A stretch of 25,146 nt of DNA from Pseudomonadota bacterium. GTDB lineage: Bacteria > Pseudomonadota > Alphaproteobacteria > Rhizobiales > Hyphomicrobiaceae. The DNA lies in the NCBI GenBank assembly GCA_023410905.1, contig JAEYPL010000273.1:1-25146 (forward strand), given 5' to 3'. The notes beneath the pieces were generated by a model. That model searched no databases, was not told the origin of the DNA, and saw only the letters and a list, made by a program, of their open reading frames with translations. The translations under genes were made by a program, and so were the position numbers. Of the stretch, positions 1 through 8,706 are shown piece by piece (the stretch's first letter is position 1; each line of letters starts with the position of its first letter).

Positions 1-323
1 ATATCCACCCCCCCGGTTGTCCGCCGCGCCGCGACCGCGGCGCGGCCGACTGCGTCGAGGCGTCGGCCGAGATCGGGGCGCAGCAGATACGAATGGCGCG
101 ATACGGCACGGCTCGAAACGCCCACATGCGCGAGGCGGAGATCATCAAGGGCGGCCGTAATTTCTGCCGGATGGAGCGGCGCGTGCACGGCGTCGCGCGC
201 CTGCGCGTGCGCGAGCGCGAATTTCATGGCCTCCTTCGTCGGCAGGCCGGAGCCAGTGCGGCCGAGCGCAATGCGCGCAGGCGTAAGTTCTGTCAAGCGC
301 TGCCAGGCGTCGTCCGGGATCAT
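1..323 (-). CDS. eutC: Ethanolamine ammonia-lyase small subunit EutC (partial, N-terminal part)
   Basis: EutC is the small subunit of adenosylcobalamin-dependent ethanolamine ammonia-lyase, which splits ethanolamine into acetaldehyde and ammonia in the cytoplasm. The 107 or so residues visible begin MIPDDAWQRLTELTPARIAL and continue with the typical EutC segments GRTGSGLPTKEAMKFALAHA and ARDAVH. The gene runs off the left edge, so the B12-binding C-terminal part is not seen. The ATG overlaps the stop codon of eutB as ATGA, a 4-base overlap, which fixes the start and implies translational coupling. The open frame has no upstream alternative inside eutB that resembles EutC. The family assignment is sure; only the length is unknown. 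Confidence 0.93.
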   Translation of the reverse strand, partial: MIPDDAWQRLTELTPARIALGRTGSGLPTKEAMKFALAHAQARDAVHAPLHPAEITAALDDLRLAHVGVSSRAVSRHSYLLRPDLGRRLDAVGRAAVAARRTTGGVD

Positions 324-1708
324 CGAGCGATCTCCGCCAGTGGCCCGAGAAGCTGCAGCGCCTGTCCCGGCGCGATCAGGCGACCTCCGGCTCCTGTGAT
401 GCCCTGCGCGGCGAGCCACGCTTCGAATTCGGGCGCACGTTTGAGCCCCAGTACGTCGCGGATGTAGAGCTGATCGTGGAAGGACGTCGACTGGTAGTTG
501 AGCATCACGTCGTCGGCGCCAGGTATGCCCATGATGTAGTTCACGCCCGCCGCGCCCAGCAGCGTCAGCAGCGTGTCCATGTCGTCCTGATCGGCTTCGG
601 CGTGGTTCGTGTAGCAGATGTCACAGCCGAGCGGCACGCCCATGAGCTTGCCGCAGAAATGATCTTCGAGCCCGGCGCGGACGATCTGCTTGCCGTCGTA
701 TAAATACTCGGGGCCGATGAAGCCGACGACGGTGTTGACGAGCAGCGGCTCGAAGGCGCGGCACACCGCGTAGGCGCGTGCTTCGAGCGTCTGTTGATCC
801 ACATCATGATGCGCGTTGGCGGAAAGCGCCGAGCCCTGGCCTGTCTCGAAGTACATGACATTGTCGCCGACTGTGCCGCGCTTCAGTGAGCGGCCCGCAT
901 CGAAGCCTTCCTTCAGGATGGAGAGAGCAACGCCGAAGGATTTGTTTGCAGCCTCCGTGCCCGCGACGGACTGGAAGACGAGGTCGATGGGGACGCCTCG
1001 ATTGATGAGGTCGACCGATGTCGTCACGTGTGTGAGTACGCAGCCTTGCGTGGGTATCGCGAGGCGCGTGATCAGCTCATCGAGCATTTTCAGCAGGTCC
1101 GCCAGCACCTGCATGTTGTCGGATACGGGATTGATACCGATGACGGCGTCGCCGCAGCCATAGGCGAGACCATCGGCAATCGAAGCGGCGATGCCGCGCA
1201 GATCGTCGGTCGGATGATTGGGCTGCAGCCTGACCGCCATTGTCCCAGGCAGGCCGATCGTATTGCGAAAGCGCGTGACGACGCGGCATCGGCGCGCGAT
1301 GGCAATGAGATCCTGATTACGCATGAGCTTGCACACGCCCGCCGCCATCTCCGGCGTCACCCCGGGCGCGATGGTGCCGATCCGTTCGGTCGTTGCTTCC
1401 TCCGAGAGAAGCCAGTCACGGAAGCCGCCGACGGTGAGGCTCGCGATCGGCTTGAAGGCGGCTGCGTCGTGCGTATCGATGATGAGGCGCGTAACCTCGT
1501 CATCCTCATAGGGCACGACCATCTCGTTCAGAAAGGTGGTCAGCGGCACATCGGCGAGCGCCATGCGTGCAGCGACGCATTCTTCAGCACTTTCCGCCGC
1601 TAGCCCGGCGAGTTGATCGCCGGACCGGATGGGCGTGGCCTTTGCCAGCAGCGTCCTTAAATCCTCGAAGATATAGGTGCGCGTGCCGATGGCGTGACGA
1701 TAGCTCAT
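320..1708 (-). CDS. eutB: Ethanolamine ammonia-lyase large subunit EutB
   Basis: This is the catalytic TIM-barrel subunit of ethanolamine ammonia-lyase, 462 residues, the usual family length (about 453-465). Alignment from memory with the enterobacterial protein is continuous: RSGDQLAGLAA near residue 28, YEDDEVTRLI near 67, the IPTQGCVLTHVTTSVDLINR block near 219, FETGQGSALSA near 287, NTVVGFIGPEYLYDGKQI near 325 and CYTNHAEADQDD near 366. It is followed by eutC with a 4-base overlap, so the two subunits are co-translated. The ATG at 1708 has no strong Shine-Dalgarno sequence, but the N-terminus MSYRHAIGTRTYIFEDLR aligns with the start of known EutB. No microcompartment shell or eutA reactivase gene is seen beside it, which fits catabolism of ethanolamine as a nitrogen or carbon source without a compartment. 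Confidence 0.97.
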   Translation of the reverse strand: MSYRHAIGTRTYIFEDLRTLLAKATPIRSGDQLAGLAAESAEECVAARMALADVPLTTFLNEMVVPYEDDEVTRLIIDTHDAAAFKPIASLTVGGFRDWLLSEEATTERIGTIAPGVTPEMAAGVCKLMRNQDLIAIARRCRVVTRFRNTIGLPGTMAVRLQPNHPTDDLRGIAASIADGLAYGCGDAVIGINPVSDNMQVLADLLKMLDELITRLAIPTQGCVLTHVTTSVDLINRGVPIDLVFQSVAGTEAANKSFGVALSILKEGFDAGRSLKRGTVGDNVMYFETGQGSALSANAHHDVDQQTLEARAYAVCRAFEPLLVNTVVGFIGPEYLYDGKQIVRAGLEDHFCGKLMGVPLGCDICYTNHAEADQDDMDTLLTLLGAAGVNYIMGIPGADDVMLNYQSTSFHDQLYIRDVLGLKRAPEFEAWLAAQGITGAGGRLIAPGQALQLLGPLAEIAR

Positions 1709-1889
1709 GGGCTGTTGCTCTTAGCCGGAGAGCGGCGCTCAGCGCGGTGCATCAATACTCCTCCACGATTGGCACCTGCCTGGCCAGTGCCCGGCCGCCC
1801 GAACCCATGGACGAGCCCTAAAGTCGATGGTTGGGCACGTCAATCCCGCGGCCTGCACAAGGATCGTGCCCCCGTGCGCAAAGATCGGC

Positions 1890-1906
1890 CCGCTGTTCGA
1901 CAGCGG
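1890..1906. terminator. Hairpin between the lacI-type gene and eutB (possible terminator)
   Basis: A perfect 6-bp inverted repeat, CCGCTG and CAGCGG around a 5-base loop, lies just past the stop codon of the LacI-family gene. No T-run follows it on either strand, so intrinsic termination is uncertain. It could also be an mRNA-stabilising hairpin or chance. Confidence 0.25.
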
Positions 1907-1915
1907 ACGCGCCGC

Positions 1916-2941
1916 TCAGGTGCTCCCGCGCTCGATGATCTGAAAGGCAAGATCCAATCTGGCCGGCTTCGGCGCGGGCGCCGACAGGCGATCGAGAAGA
2001 ACCTCTGCACTACGCTGGCCGATGTCGTAGCGCGGAATGCGCACGGTCGTGACCGGGGGATTGGCATAGCTCAGCAAATCGACATCATCGAAGCTGGCGA
2101 TGGCTATGCGGCCCGGCACGGCCCAATTGCGGCGCTGACATTCGAGGATTGCGCCGACCGCCAGGACATCCCCCGCAAAGAACACCGCGTCGAGTTCGGG
2201 ATTGGCGGCGTGCAGTCGGCCGATGGCCTCGGCGCCCGAACCTACACCGCTGGGCATTTCGAGGATCAGGCTCGGCACGGCGTCGAGCCCGGCTTCGGTC
2301 AGCGCGGCCAGATAGCCGCGCCGGCGCTCGACCGAACGCACATTGTCCTCCAGCGCCAGCGTCACAAAGCCGATATGACGATAGCCACGCTGCGCGAGCA
2401 GCAGCGTCATGGCGCGGGCTGCCTCGAAATTGGAGTAGCTCACGGTCGTGTCGATGGGCTCGGGCGTGAGATCGCCGATCTCGACCACCGGCACGCCTAT
2501 TCGCGCAATGAGGCGGCGTGCGCCCTCGGTGTGCCAGGTGTTGTGGAGGATGAGCCCGCACACCCGCTGATGAAGAAAGGCGCGAATGGCCGCTTCTTCG
2601 CTTGCGAGGCCATAGCCGCTATCGGCGATCATCAAATGATGGCCGGTCTTGTGCAGCACGTCGGAAATGCCCTGGATGGTATCCGCGAACAGGGAGTTCC
2701 GCAGGCTCGGCAGAATAAGCCCGACGACATTTGAGCGGCTCGAGGAAAGACTCGCGGCAATGCCATTCGGGAGATAGCCGACGCGGTCGACGGCTTCGGC
2801 CACGCGCTGGCGCAGCATCTCCGAAACTTTCTCCGGCTGGCGCAGCGCTCGTGACACCGTCATCGCGGAAACGCCCGCATGGCGCGCCACATCCTGGATA
2901 CTCGCGCGGGCCCCCTCGAGCGACGCCTCTCGCCTGTTCAT
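1916..2941 (-). CDS. LacI/GalR-family transcriptional regulator
   Basis: This is a 341-residue repressor-type regulator. The N-terminal LacI helix-turn-helix spans about residues 13-58 (SIQDVARHAGVSAMTVSRAL, then the hinge-side motif VGYLPNGIAASL), followed by a periplasmic-binding-fold sensor domain (NVVGLILPSLRN, GVPVVEIGD, FAGDVLAVGAI, IASFDDVDLLSY). The ATG at 2941 is chosen over one eight codons upstream because it has the Shine-Dalgarno AGGTGA at good spacing. The next gene in the same direction is eutB, 207 bp downstream, so it may control ethanolamine use, but the domain resembles GntR/GalR-type sugar-acid regulators and the effector cannot be read from sequence. Characterised ethanolamine operons normally use AraC-type EutR or two-component regulators. 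Its own promoter carries a palindrome consistent with autoregulation. Confidence 0.9.
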   Translation of the reverse strand: MNRREASLEGARASIQDVARHAGVSAMTVSRALRQPEKVSEMLRQRVAEAVDRVGYLPNGIAASLSSSRSNVVGLILPSLRNSLFADTIQGISDVLHKTGHHLMIADSGYGLASEEAAIRAFLHQRVCGLILHNTWHTEGARRLIARIGVPVVEIGDLTPEPIDTTVSYSNFEAARAMTLLLAQRGYRHIGFVTLALEDNVRSVERRRGYLAALTEAGLDAVPSLILEMPSGVGSGAEAIGRLHAANPELDAVFFAGDVLAVGAILECQRRNWAVPGRIAIASFDDVDLLSYANPPVTTVRIPRYDIGQRSAEVLLDRLSAPAPKPARLDLAFQIIERGST

Positions 2942-2979
2942 GTTATCACCTGCCTTGAAATACACGCCGGCTTATGCGT

Positions 2980-2997
2980 GATAGTACGCATACTGTC
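2980..2997. promoter_or_regulatory. Operator-like imperfect palindrome over the lacI-type promoter
   Basis: The 18 bases GATAGTACGCATACTGTC form a two-fold symmetric site with 14 of 18 positions matching around a central GC. The site overlaps the predicted -10 box of the regulator gene and lies 39 bases upstream of its start codon. LacI-family proteins bind such short symmetric sites as dimers, so autorepression is the natural reading. I saw no second copy in front of eutB. Confidence 0.4.
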
Positions 2998-3008
2998 GGC
3001 ATTATCAA
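2981..3008 (-). promoter_or_regulatory. Sigma-70 type promoter of the LacI-family gene
   Basis: On the minus strand TTGATA (3008-3003) and TACTAT (2986-2981) are separated by 16 bases, close to the TTGACA/TATAAT consensus. The site sits about 40 bases upstream of the start codon at 2941. It is a motif-based prediction. Confidence 0.4.
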
Positions 3009-3213
3009 ACGGATCAATAAGATCTGCGGCGACGTCGTTGGGTGTGGTTTGACTACGCCTGCACCGCAGCAGGTATTGACCATTCTGCCCGTCGAGCAGC
3101 GCGCGGGCCGGGCCTGGTGGCTCTCTAGAGGTCGCACGATACGCTGATGCCGGATCCGCGCGTGCGGAGTGCGTGCCTCGGGGAAGTAGGCGCTCGGCGG
3201 GCGAGGGCTGTTC

Positions 3214-3711
3214 TCAGCGCTCTTTCTTCCTGCTGGTCTTGGTCGGCGCGCCGATCGGCTCGGGCGTCTCGCTGTTCCCCGGCTTCATGGCGGCGTCGAG
3301 GTCGAAGTGGCCGCAGTTTTTCTCGACCATGAGATTATTGAGCGCGATCAGGCGGGCGCGCTCTTCGGAGTAGACGGCGCTGGGCGTGCCCGTCGGTGTG
3401 TGTTTCGGGGTTGCCTTGCTCGTCAGCGATGAAACGAGACCGGTGGGAGGATTGGCCTCGGAATCGCGGACCTGCTGAATTTTGAGCTGCATGATGCCCT
3501 TCAGGCGGCGGCAGGTATAGCCGCGCTCCGCCGAGGTCGGAACGTAGGAGCCATCGGTTGCCGTCGTGCCAGTTCGGTCGGATCGGGCCTGGGCGGCGGC
3601 CTCGGCCAGCTTATGGCGCCCCTTGTCGGGTACATATCCAGGCATGGCAGCGGCGCATCCGGCGAGGCCGAGGGCGAGTAAGGCGCTGGATATGAGGATC
3701 GAGGTGCGCAT
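3214..3711 (-). CDS. Small predicted lipoprotein of unknown function
   Basis: The protein has 165 residues and no family that I recognise. It begins MRTSILISSALLALGLAGCA, a classical lipoprotein signal peptide with the lipobox LAGC and lipidated Cys19. The start at 3711 is chosen because the longer upstream open frame is arginine-rich and would bury the signal peptide. The mature part has a low-complexity Ala/Thr/Pro stretch and a central segment ERGYTCRRLKGIMQLKIQQV that looks helical. A second Cys sits in MVEKNCGHFDLDAAM near residue 138, so Cys of YTCRR and this Cys could form a disulfide. The C-terminus is basic (KTSRKKER). It stands alone between the regulator and tRNA-Lys. Location in the envelope is well supported; the role is unknown. 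Confidence 0.75.
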   Translation of the reverse strand: MRTSILISSALLALGLAGCAAAMPGYVPDKGRHKLAEAAAQARSDRTGTTATDGSYVPTSAERGYTCRRLKGIMQLKIQQVRDSEANPPTGLVSSLTSKATPKHTPTGTPSAVYSEERARLIALNNLMVEKNCGHFDLDAAMKPGNSETPEPIGAPTKTSRKKER

Positions 3712-3961
3712 TTGCCGGGCTCGGTCTGCTGAGACGGGGGCACGCCAGCGGCGTTGGGAAGCCGAAACTGAAGCTACAACTGACAGGACGCGGAATGTGT
3801 CATCTCGTCTGCGCGATCCGGGCTGGACAAGGGTGCGTGCGGCGTATAAAACGCGGCACTCTTTGGCACGAAACCCAATGCCTGAATAGCGGCGGAAGCG
3901 AGGCTGTCCAAGTGACAAGTCTATGTTTTGCCCTGCAAAGAGGTAATTGGCTGCCAGGGTA

Positions 3962-4037
<76 letters not shown>

Positions 4038-4109
4038 AGACAATCAATAGATTAGCGCCCATCGCGGTGTGATTGGGCACTGAATTTGGCCCATAATTGG
4101 CCTATCGGG

Positions 4110-4127
4110 ATCGCGTGCTCACGCGAT
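4110..4127. repeat. Palindrome ATCGCGTG-CT-CACGCGAT downstream of tRNA-Lys
   Basis: This is a perfect 8-bp inverted repeat around a 2-base centre, 73 bases past the tRNA and about 55 bases before the GTG of the primase-like remnant. Its position suits an operator or the recombination core of an integrated element. There is no direct evidence for either. Confidence 0.4.
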
Positions 4128-4181
4128 TGTCGCGATTGCGGCCTCAGGCCACTGTGTGTAGTCTGGGGGCGAGTGTAGACC

Positions 4182-5408
4182 GTGAAGAGCCAGCGAGAGA
4201 GCGATCCGCTTCAACGCTTCGCCATTTATCGGCGTGACCTCGACAGCCTGCTGCGCAGGTACGCTCCCCACGAGCCCGCCAGGGCCGAGTTGGAGATGCT
4301 CATCCGGAACATGCAGGCTGCCCTACGTCGTGGTCTTCCCCTACTGGCTCGGGCGAGGACTGCCGAGCGGCGCGCACGCATTGATCATCTCAAAAGTCTG
4401 GAGAAGGCGCTGGGCGCGTGTGCCAAGCTCCTCGTTGAGCGCACAGCATCGAAACAACACACAGTCGGTCGGCTTATCGGCGCTGAGATCGCGCGCTCGC
4501 TGACCAACGATGCCTATCGGTCGGTCGGCATCGCTATTGGCTTGTCGCTGCGGTACGCCGAGATGATCCGGGCGCGAGCCCGTGAACCCGATGCTGAAAT
4601 CGCTTCCGAAGAAAGGCGCCTGCGCGGGACGCGATCAGCGGAGTCGCCCCGCGTGTTGGCCAATTTGCTGGTGAGCTGCCGCGCGCACGTCCTGGCGCAG
4701 CTCGCCGTGGAGCAACCTACGACGGGCGGACGGCTGAGCCACCCAGAGCGTGAATACGTGATTGCCTCGCTCGCATCGGCTTTCCAGGACATATTTGGCT
4801 TCGCGCCAACAGCCGGGACCTGGAAGCGGGAGCACGGGGGAGCCGTGATGGGCCCTCGTCGTCGCCCCGCAGGCACGCGCAATGTCGCGTATATGGAAGT
4901 CGCGGGCCAGCTTCGCGCCAATGGCTACAGTCCAATCCCGCTCGTCGGTAAAACATTGAGGATCGGGCGTTGGCCCCATGTCTTCTGCGAGCGTCTGCCG
5001 TCGATGAATGAGATCGTGGAGGAGTGGTCAATGGCTCACATAGGAGCGCACGTGATGAACGGCGTCGGCGTCGCAACGGCCCACGGACTTGTGATTATCG
5101 ATGTTGACGACGATGCCGCCGTTGGGCGTGTTCTGACCATCGTGCCGCAGGCGCACAAGCGCCGGCCTGTGTCGGGCAGCGCGGGCGCAAGATTTTCATG
5201 CGTGCTGCAGACGGCAAGAACGTGCGAGAGCGCAAGAGCAGGCGGAACCCCATCTATGCCAATGGCGCCGGCCGTCAATAGGCTGAAGGATAGAGCACGC
5301 TTCATGACGATCCCCTTTTCTCGGCTGTTGGCCACGGAGAAAACGAGGACGGTTCTGAACCGGTTCCCTCAGTGTGCGTCGGAAATCCTTCTTCTGAGTG
5401 GAAGCTAA
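4182..5408 (+). pseudogene. Frameshifted remnant of a mobile-element replication protein with a prim-pol domain
   Basis: The open frame from a GTG at 4182 codes for 408 residues. Residues 1-220 are helical and Arg/Ala-rich and match nothing I know. From about residue 223 (a possible second start, ATG 4848, with GGGGGAG before it) the sequence resembles the N-terminal bifunctional primase/polymerase domain: QLRANGYSPIPLVGKTLRIG, then a Trp-containing block, GVGVATAHGLVIIDVDDDAA. Near 5172 the similarity jumps to another frame. There the reading GQRGRKIFMRAADGKN continues the family pattern to a TAG at 5279-5281, still short of a full protein. A one-base loss near 5172 plus this early stop argue for a dead gene. 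Prim-pol proteins occur in phages and integrative elements, and the neighbouring tRNA-Lys is a plausible insertion site. No integrase lies in the window. Confidence 0.65.
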
Positions 5409-5506
5409 TTTCGCTTGTTAGCAGTCGTGAGCGAAAGCTGGCTCATGCGCTCGCCACTCGAGCCATCGTATGCTGGCTGAAGGTAGTCTACGTACCCGCA
5501 CCCATT

Positions 5507-5532
5507 GGAACTATTCACGGTTGCGATGCGTT
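5507..5532 (+). promoter_or_regulatory. EcfG-type (general stress sigma factor) promoter for the signalling operon
   Basis: GGAAC at 5507-5511 and CGTT at 5529-5532 are separated by 17 bases, an exact match to the GGAAC-N16/17-CGTT consensus of the alphaproteobacterial EcfG sigma factor. It points toward the hybrid kinase gene, about 88 bases before its GTG start. EcfG is released by the PhyR-NepR partner switch under stress, and HWE-type kinases such as the third gene of this operon are typical inputs, so feedback is plausible. Confidence 0.6.
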
Positions 5533-5619
5533 TAACCGGCGTTTTGGGTGCCGGCACTCTCCATATTGCATTGTTATTGCATGGAGGTTCATCGAGCTAA
5601 GAGGCGGGGGCGGGGGAAC

Positions 5620-8600
5620 GTGGAAGATTCGTACGGCGGGCGGGTGATTGCGGCGGTTGGTGTTGCGATCACCCTGGTATTTGCGATTGATCTCGCCGTA
5701 CCGCTCGGGACGGCTGTGTGGATCCTCTACCTTTTGCCGATCGTCATCAGTTACATTGCGATGAACCCGCTGATACCCGTCGGCGCGGCCGTCGCGTCCG
5801 CTGCGGCTATCATTGCTGGCTTTCTGATTGATTTGACCGCCGCCGTCGGCATCAGTCCGTTCGTCGCAGCCACGAATAGGGTGATCGGAATTTCGGTTAT
5901 GGCAGTACTCGGCGCCGCGGGGTTCGTATTCGTCCGCAGTCGCGTGAGTATGCGGCGATCTGATTGGCTGCAGCAGGGGCAGGTCGCGGTTGCCCGCGCT
6001 GCGGAGGGGGAGGTTGAACTCTCCGTCATGGCCGATCGAGTGCTGGCTGTGCTGGCACAGCGGGTGAATGCGCGCGCGGCTGTCTTCTATGCCCGCGAGC
6101 GCAAGCAATTCCAGCGCGCGGCCGGCTATGGCCTGCCGGTCAATTCGGGTGCGCCGGAAACTTTCAGTGATGGCGAAAGTCATTTGTGGCGGTGTGTGAG
6201 CGAAAAGCGCATCGTGTCGCTTGATGCGCTGCCGGACGAGGCACTCAGCTACGGGTCGGGTCTGACACGCGGTCGCGCCGCCCAGTCTGTTATCGTTCCC
6301 GTGCATGCCGACGGCTACATCAACGGCGTGCTGGAGTTCGGTCTCGACAGACCCGCAGGCGATGACGTCCTTTCTCTCTTCGAACGCGTTGAGGATTCGA
6401 TCGGCATAGCTGTGCGCTCGGCAAAGGATCGCATGAGGGTGCGAGAGCTGCTCGAGGAGACGCAGCGTCAGGCCGAAGAATTGCGTGCACACGGCGAGGA
6501 GCTTGCCGCAACCAACGAGGAGCTCGAAGAACAGACCCGTAACCTTCAAGAGAGCCAGCGGCGCCTGGAGGAGCAGCAGTCTGAGCTGGAGGAGCAGAAT
6601 GCGCAACTCGAGAGTCAGACCGAGGAGCTTGAGACACAGCGGGATGAACTTGCACGCTCGCAAAGACTTCTGGCTGAGCAGGCACATCGACTGAAGACGG
6701 AGAGCCGCTACAAATCCGAATTCGTCGCCAACATGAGCCACGAACTCCGCACGCCGCTTAATGCGCTGCTGATAATGGCGCGGCTGCTGGCCGACAACCG
6801 CGGCGACACGCTGACGGCCGAGCAGGTAGGCTGGGCGCAGACCATAGAGAGCTCTGGCAAGGATCTTCTCGCCCTCATCAACGACATCCTCGATCTGTCC
6901 AAGGTCGAGGCGGGCAAGTTGGACTTGGCAATCGAGCAAGTGAAGCCCGGCGCGGTTGCTGAAAAATTGGTGCGAAGCTTCGCCCCGCAAGCAGCTGAGA
7001 AGCGCATCGAGTTGCGCGCTGATATCGCCGACGGTCTGTCGGAGATCGAGACTGACACAGCGCGAGTGGAGCAGGTGCTTAGGAACTTCCTGTCTAATGC
7101 TCTGAAATTCACTGAGCGCGGTCAGATCGTGCTTTCGGCTCAGCGCGTCGATGGTGGCATGGCATTCTCCGTTCGCGACACTGGCATTGGTATCAAGGAA
7201 TCTGAGCAAGAAGCCATATTCGAGGCTTTTCGCCAAGCAGACGGCACCATCAGCCGTCGATACGGTGGTACTGGTCTGGGGCTTTCGATCTCACGGGAAC
7301 TAGCTACTCTGCTCGGCGGCGAAATCCTCGTCGAGAGCGCGGTTGGGCGCGGTAGCACTTTCACACTGCGCTTGCCTGTCTCAGCTCCGGCAAGCAAGGC
7401 AATCCCCCAGCACACGGCGGCGCGTCCTTCAACGCGTGTCTCATTGCTGCCAGCCGCGGATGCACTTCCGAAGCCTGTGGCGGAGGTTGCGGACGATCGC
7501 GCTCGCTTGAAGGCGGGAGAGCGCACGATCCTGATCGTCGAGGATGATGTGGCCTTTGCCCGCATTCTCGTCGATCTCGCGCATGAGCTTGGCTTTCAAT
7601 GCGTCGTTGCTGGAACGGCCGAGGACGGCGTCCTAGCTGCACGCCAATATTTACCGAGTGCGATTGTTCTAGATGTTGGTTTGCCCGACCACTCGGGGCT
7701 CGCAGTACTGGATCGGCTCAAACGTGACCTCCGAACGCGGCACATTCCTATACACATGGTGTCAGTCGAGGATTACGCGCACGAAGCGCTATCTCAGGGC
7801 GCCATCAGCTACATGTTGAAACCCGTCAGTCGCGACAGCCTTACCCAAGCGCTGGCGTCGATCGAAAGCCGTCTCGAGCACCGCATGCGGACCGTGCTGA
7901 TTGTCGAGGATGATCCGGTTCAGCTCGAGGGCTTGAAGGCGCTGATCGGCGGAGAGGACGTCGAGGTGGTGGGGGCAATGACGGCCGCCGAGGGACTGGA
8001 GAAGATCAAGACGCAAGCCTTTGACTGCCTCGTGCTTGACATGACTCTGCCGGATGCAACCGGGTTTGATTTCCTGGAGGCATTGGATGCCGATCACACC
8101 GCAGCCTTCCCACCTGTCATCGTCTACACCGCACGGGCACTGTCTGAGGACGAGGAGCTGCGCCTGCGCCGTTACTCTAAATCTATCATCATCAAAGGTG
8201 CCAAGTCGCCAGAGCGATTGGTCGACGAGGTAACGCTCTTCCTGCATCAGGTCGTTTCTGATCTTCCAGAGCGCAAGCAGAAGCTCCTTGCAGCCGCCTT
8301 GAACCGTGACGCGCGACTTGAGGGGCGCCGCATCCTTGTTGTTGAAGACGATATCCGCAATGTCTACGCCCTCACGGGCGTGTTCGAGCCTCACGGCGCT
8401 CAAGTGCAGATTGCGCGTAACGGCCGGGAAGCTCTGGAAGCACTGGGTCGTGCCGCCGACAGCGCCGAACCAGGTATCGATCTCGTGCTCATGGATGTCA
8501 TGATGCCGGAGATGGATGGCATCACCGCGACCCGCGAGATCCGACGACAGGCACGCTGGAAGGATCTTCCCATTATTATGCTGACAGCGAAGGCGATGGC

Positions 8601-8706
8601 CGACGATCAGCAGCAGTGCCTCGAAGCTGGCGCCAATGATTATCTTTCGAAGCCACTGGATGTCGACAAGCTGTTGTCGCTCACGCGCGTGTGGATGCCG
8701 CGATGA
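5620..8706 (+). CDS. Membrane hybrid sensor histidine kinase with GAF, coiled coil and three receiver domains
   Basis: This protein of 1028 residues (from GTG 5620) senses an unknown signal and autophosphorylates. About four membrane helices fill residues 8-106, a GAF-like domain spans about 125-265, and a long Glu/Gln-rich coiled coil spans 270-360. A HisKA domain has phospho-acceptor His374 in FVANMSHELRTPLNALL. The HATPase domain has the N box NFLSNALKF (489-497), G1 DTGIGI (520-525) and G2 GGTGLGLSI (549-557). Three receivers follow, with phospho-acceptors Asp685, Asp807 and Asp959 and Lys734, Lys859 and Lys1011. The GTG is preferred because a strong GGGGGCGGGGGA precedes it; in-frame ATGs at 5548 and 5581 lack one. 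The stop overlaps the cheR-like start as ATGA. The triple receiver suggests branching or a phosphate sink. Confidence 0.92.
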   Translation: MEDSYGGRVIAAVGVAITLVFAIDLAVPLGTAVWILYLLPIVISYIAMNPLIPVGAAVASAAAIIAGFLIDLTAAVGISPFVAATNRVIGISVMAVLGAAGFVFVRSRVSMRRSDWLQQGQVAVARAAEGEVELSVMADRVLAVLAQRVNARAAVFYARERKQFQRAAGYGLPVNSGAPETFSDGESHLWRCVSEKRIVSLDALPDEALSYGSGLTRGRAAQSVIVPVHADGYINGVLEFGLDRPAGDDVLSLFERVEDSIGIAVRSAKDRMRVRELLEETQRQAEELRAHGEELAATNEELEEQTRNLQESQRRLEEQQSELEEQNAQLESQTEELETQRDELARSQRLLAEQAHRLKTESRYKSEFVANMSHELRTPLNALLIMARLLADNRGDTLTAEQVGWAQTIESSGKDLLALINDILDLSKVEAGKLDLAIEQVKPGAVAEKLVRSFAPQAAEKRIELRADIADGLSEIETDTARVEQVLRNFLSNALKFTERGQIVLSAQRVDGGMAFSVRDTGIGIKESEQEAIFEAFRQADGTISRRYGGTGLGLSISRELATLLGGEILVESAVGRGSTFTLRLPVSAPASKAIPQHTAARPSTRVSLLPAADALPKPVAEVADDRARLKAGERTILIVEDDVAFARILVDLAHELGFQCVVAGTAEDGVLAARQYLPSAIVLDVGLPDHSGLAVLDRLKRDLRTRHIPIHMVSVEDYAHEALSQGAISYMLKPVSRDSLTQALASIESRLEHRMRTVLIVEDDPVQLEGLKALIGGEDVEVVGAMTAAEGLEKIKTQAFDCLVLDMTLPDATGFDFLEALDADHTAAFPPVIVYTARALSEDEELRLRRYSKSIIIKGAKSPERLVDEVTLFLHQVVSDLPERKQKLLAAALNRDARLEGRRILVVEDDIRNVYALTGVFEPHGAQVQIARNGREALEALGRAADSAEPGIDLVLMDVMMPEMDGITATREIRRQARWKDLPIIMLTAKAMADDQQQCLEAGANDYLSKPLDVDKLLSLTRVWMPR

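Noticed and set aside
1694..2734. A 346-codon plus-strand open frame opposite the LacI-family gene
   Set aside because: The minus strand carries an unmistakable LacI-family protein; the plus frame shows no domain.
4057..4078. GCCCA...TGGGC inverted repeat after tRNA-Lys as a terminator
   Set aside because: The stem is only five clean pairs with a large loop and there is no T-run after it.
4038..4181. Possible attachment-site duplicate of the tRNA-Lys 3' end
   Set aside because: I looked for a second copy of the T-arm and acceptor sequence in the window and saw none.
5342..5367. A third exact EcfG motif (GGAAC-N17-CGTT) on the minus strand
   Set aside because: It lies inside the primase remnant and points antisense with no minus-strand gene until the lipoprotein beyond the tRNA. 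One chance match in the window is expected to be unsurprising.
5515..7236. A 573-codon open frame on the minus strand opposite the hybrid kinase
   Set aside because: It mirrors a high-GC coding sequence with clear kinase motifs on the plus strand, is His/Arg/Leu-rich, and matches no family.
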